A DNA stretch of 6,542 nt from Syntrophomonadaceae bacterium (GTDB lineage: Bacteria > Bacillota_D > Dethiobacteria > DTU022): the NCBI GenBank assembly GCA_003562605.1, contig PWUG01000024.1, forward strand, positions 1 through 6,542, written 5' to 3'. The notes under the pieces are model-generated. The model had not been told where the DNA came from and made no database searches. It worked only from the letters and a program-made list of their open reading frames with translations. A program made the translations under genes and the position numbers. This document shows, piece by piece, positions 5,729-6,542 of this stretch; position 1 is the first letter of the stretch, and each line of letters starts with the position of its first letter.

Positions 5729-6542
5729 ATGAGAGAAGTGGCGGCCATTGGAGTTGGAATGACCAAATTCGGGGTATCAGAAAAAACCTGCGTGGAGATG
5801 TTTTCCGAAGCCGCAGTGGAGGCGGTCCATGATGCCAATATTAAACTGCAGGATATTCAAGCCCTTTTCCTGGGCAATGTTTTTGGTGCCTTTGAAGAGG
5901 GCCAGGCAGTGATGGCTCCCTTTGCCGCTTCTAATATTGGGCTGCCGCATATTCCGGCCACAAGGTTTGAAGGAGCCTGTGCCTCCGGCGCCATAGCCAT
6001 CAGGGACGCCATTATGTGGGTTGCTTCAGGTTACTACGATATTGTTATAGCCGGCGGTACGGAGCGATGTACAACCATGGGAACCTCTTTTGCAACACGT
6101 GTATTTGGCATGGGAAGTGACAGTTATTACGAATGGTCTACGGGGATTACCTTTCCGGGGGTATTCGGTTTGATTGCCCATTTATACGCCAGCAAATATG
6201 GCATACCCCTGGCCAAATTGAACGAGCAGATGGCCCATGTTGCGGTCAAAAATCACAGGTTTGGCTTTAAAAATCCGCTGGCACATTTTCGTAAGACGAT
6301 TGGCCTGGAAGACGTTCTGAGCAGTGTAATGATTGCTGACCCTCTAAAGCTCTATGACTGCTGTCCCTTTTCTGACGGAGCTGCTGCCGTAGTTTTTGCT
6401 GAGAGAGGCCTGGCGAGAAAACTGACCGCTAAGCCGGTGAATGTTCTGGGATTTGGCCAGAACTCCAATGGTTCCCTGGGTCATCAAAAGGATATAACAG
6501 TCATTAAGGCCAGAGAGAGATCTGCACAGGAGGCTTATCGCA
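5729..6542 (+). CDS. Thiolase family protein, SCP2/SCPx type (3' end cut off)
   Basis: This frame runs off the window after 271 complete codons, so roughly the last third is missing. The start MREVAAIGVGMTKFG is typical of the SCP2/SCPx-like thiolase branch. The nucleophilic cysteine is C84 in EGACASGAIA. AGGTERC (108-114) and YDCCPFSDGAAAVV (209-222) are further family blocks. The C-terminal motifs with the other catalytic His/Cys residues lie beyond the window and cannot be checked. Such enzymes cleave 3-ketoacyl-CoA with CoA, or run the reverse condensation. An in-frame TAG at 5723-5725 excludes an earlier start; the ribosome binding site is weak (AGGGA, 12 bases upstream). It lies 81 bases after the dehydrogenase with no clear terminator between, so it is probably the third operon gene, for the cleavage step. 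Members of this branch often depend on a small DUF35 OB-fold/zinc-ribbon partner encoded next door, which would be outside the window. Confidence 0.92.
   Translation, partial: MREVAAIGVGMTKFGVSEKTCVEMFSEAAVEAVHDANIKLQDIQALFLGNVFGAFEEGQAVMAPFAASNIGLPHIPATRFEGACASGAIAIRDAIMWVASGYYDIVIAGGTERCTTMGTSFATRVFGMGSDSYYEWSTGITFPGVFGLIAHLYASKYGIPLAKLNEQMAHVAVKNHRFGFKNPLAHFRKTIGLEDVLSSVMIADPLKLYDCCPFSDGAAAVVFAERGLARKLTAKPVNVLGFGQNSNGSLGHQKDITVIKARERSAQEAYR

Overview
The window (about 6.5 kb, moderate G+C) looks like chromosomal DNA from an anaerobic Firmicute of the Clostridia. A Peptococcaceae/Desulfotomaculum/Pelotomaculum-type relative is my best guess. This rests on the strong AGGAGG-type ribosome binding sites, the GTG and TTG starts, the very Lys/Glu/Ile-rich proteins, and the pairing of a sigma-54 activator with acyl-CoA catabolic genes. 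It is an inference from style and content, not an identification.

Layout: bases 1-113 hold the downstream end of the regulator gene. They contain two palindromes and perhaps the last 19 codons of a convergent gene. From 2285 back to 114 on the minus strand lies a 723-residue sigma-54-dependent activator with the order CBS-CBS-PAS-PAS-AAA+-Fis HTH. A 490-base divergent intergenic region (2286-2775) follows. It holds a large dyad of about 75 bp at 2305-2379, a sigma-A-type promoter for the regulator (2388-2416, minus), a textbook -24/-12 sigma-54 promoter pointing at the catabolic genes (2540-2555, plus), and a leader of about 210 nt. On the plus strand there follow an acyl-CoA synthetase/ligase (2776-4440), an acyl-CoA dehydrogenase (4493-5647) and the first 271 codons of an SCP2/SCPx-type thiolase (5729 to the window end).

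How it fits together: the three plus-strand genes have gaps of 52 and 81 bases and read as one operon. In it a carboxylic acid is activated to its CoA thioester, desaturated at the alpha-beta position and later cleaved thiolytically. The hydratase and hydroxyacyl-CoA dehydrogenase steps are not in the window. The divergent regulator carries an intact GAFTGA sigma-54 contact loop, and the operon carries a sigma-54 promoter. The simplest model is a local circuit: the activator binds the dyad, senses a ligand through its CBS and/or PAS domains, and switches on acid degradation. The dyad also covers almost the whole leader of the regulator's own transcript, so autoregulation is likely. Substrate, ligand and binding site are not proven by sequence alone.
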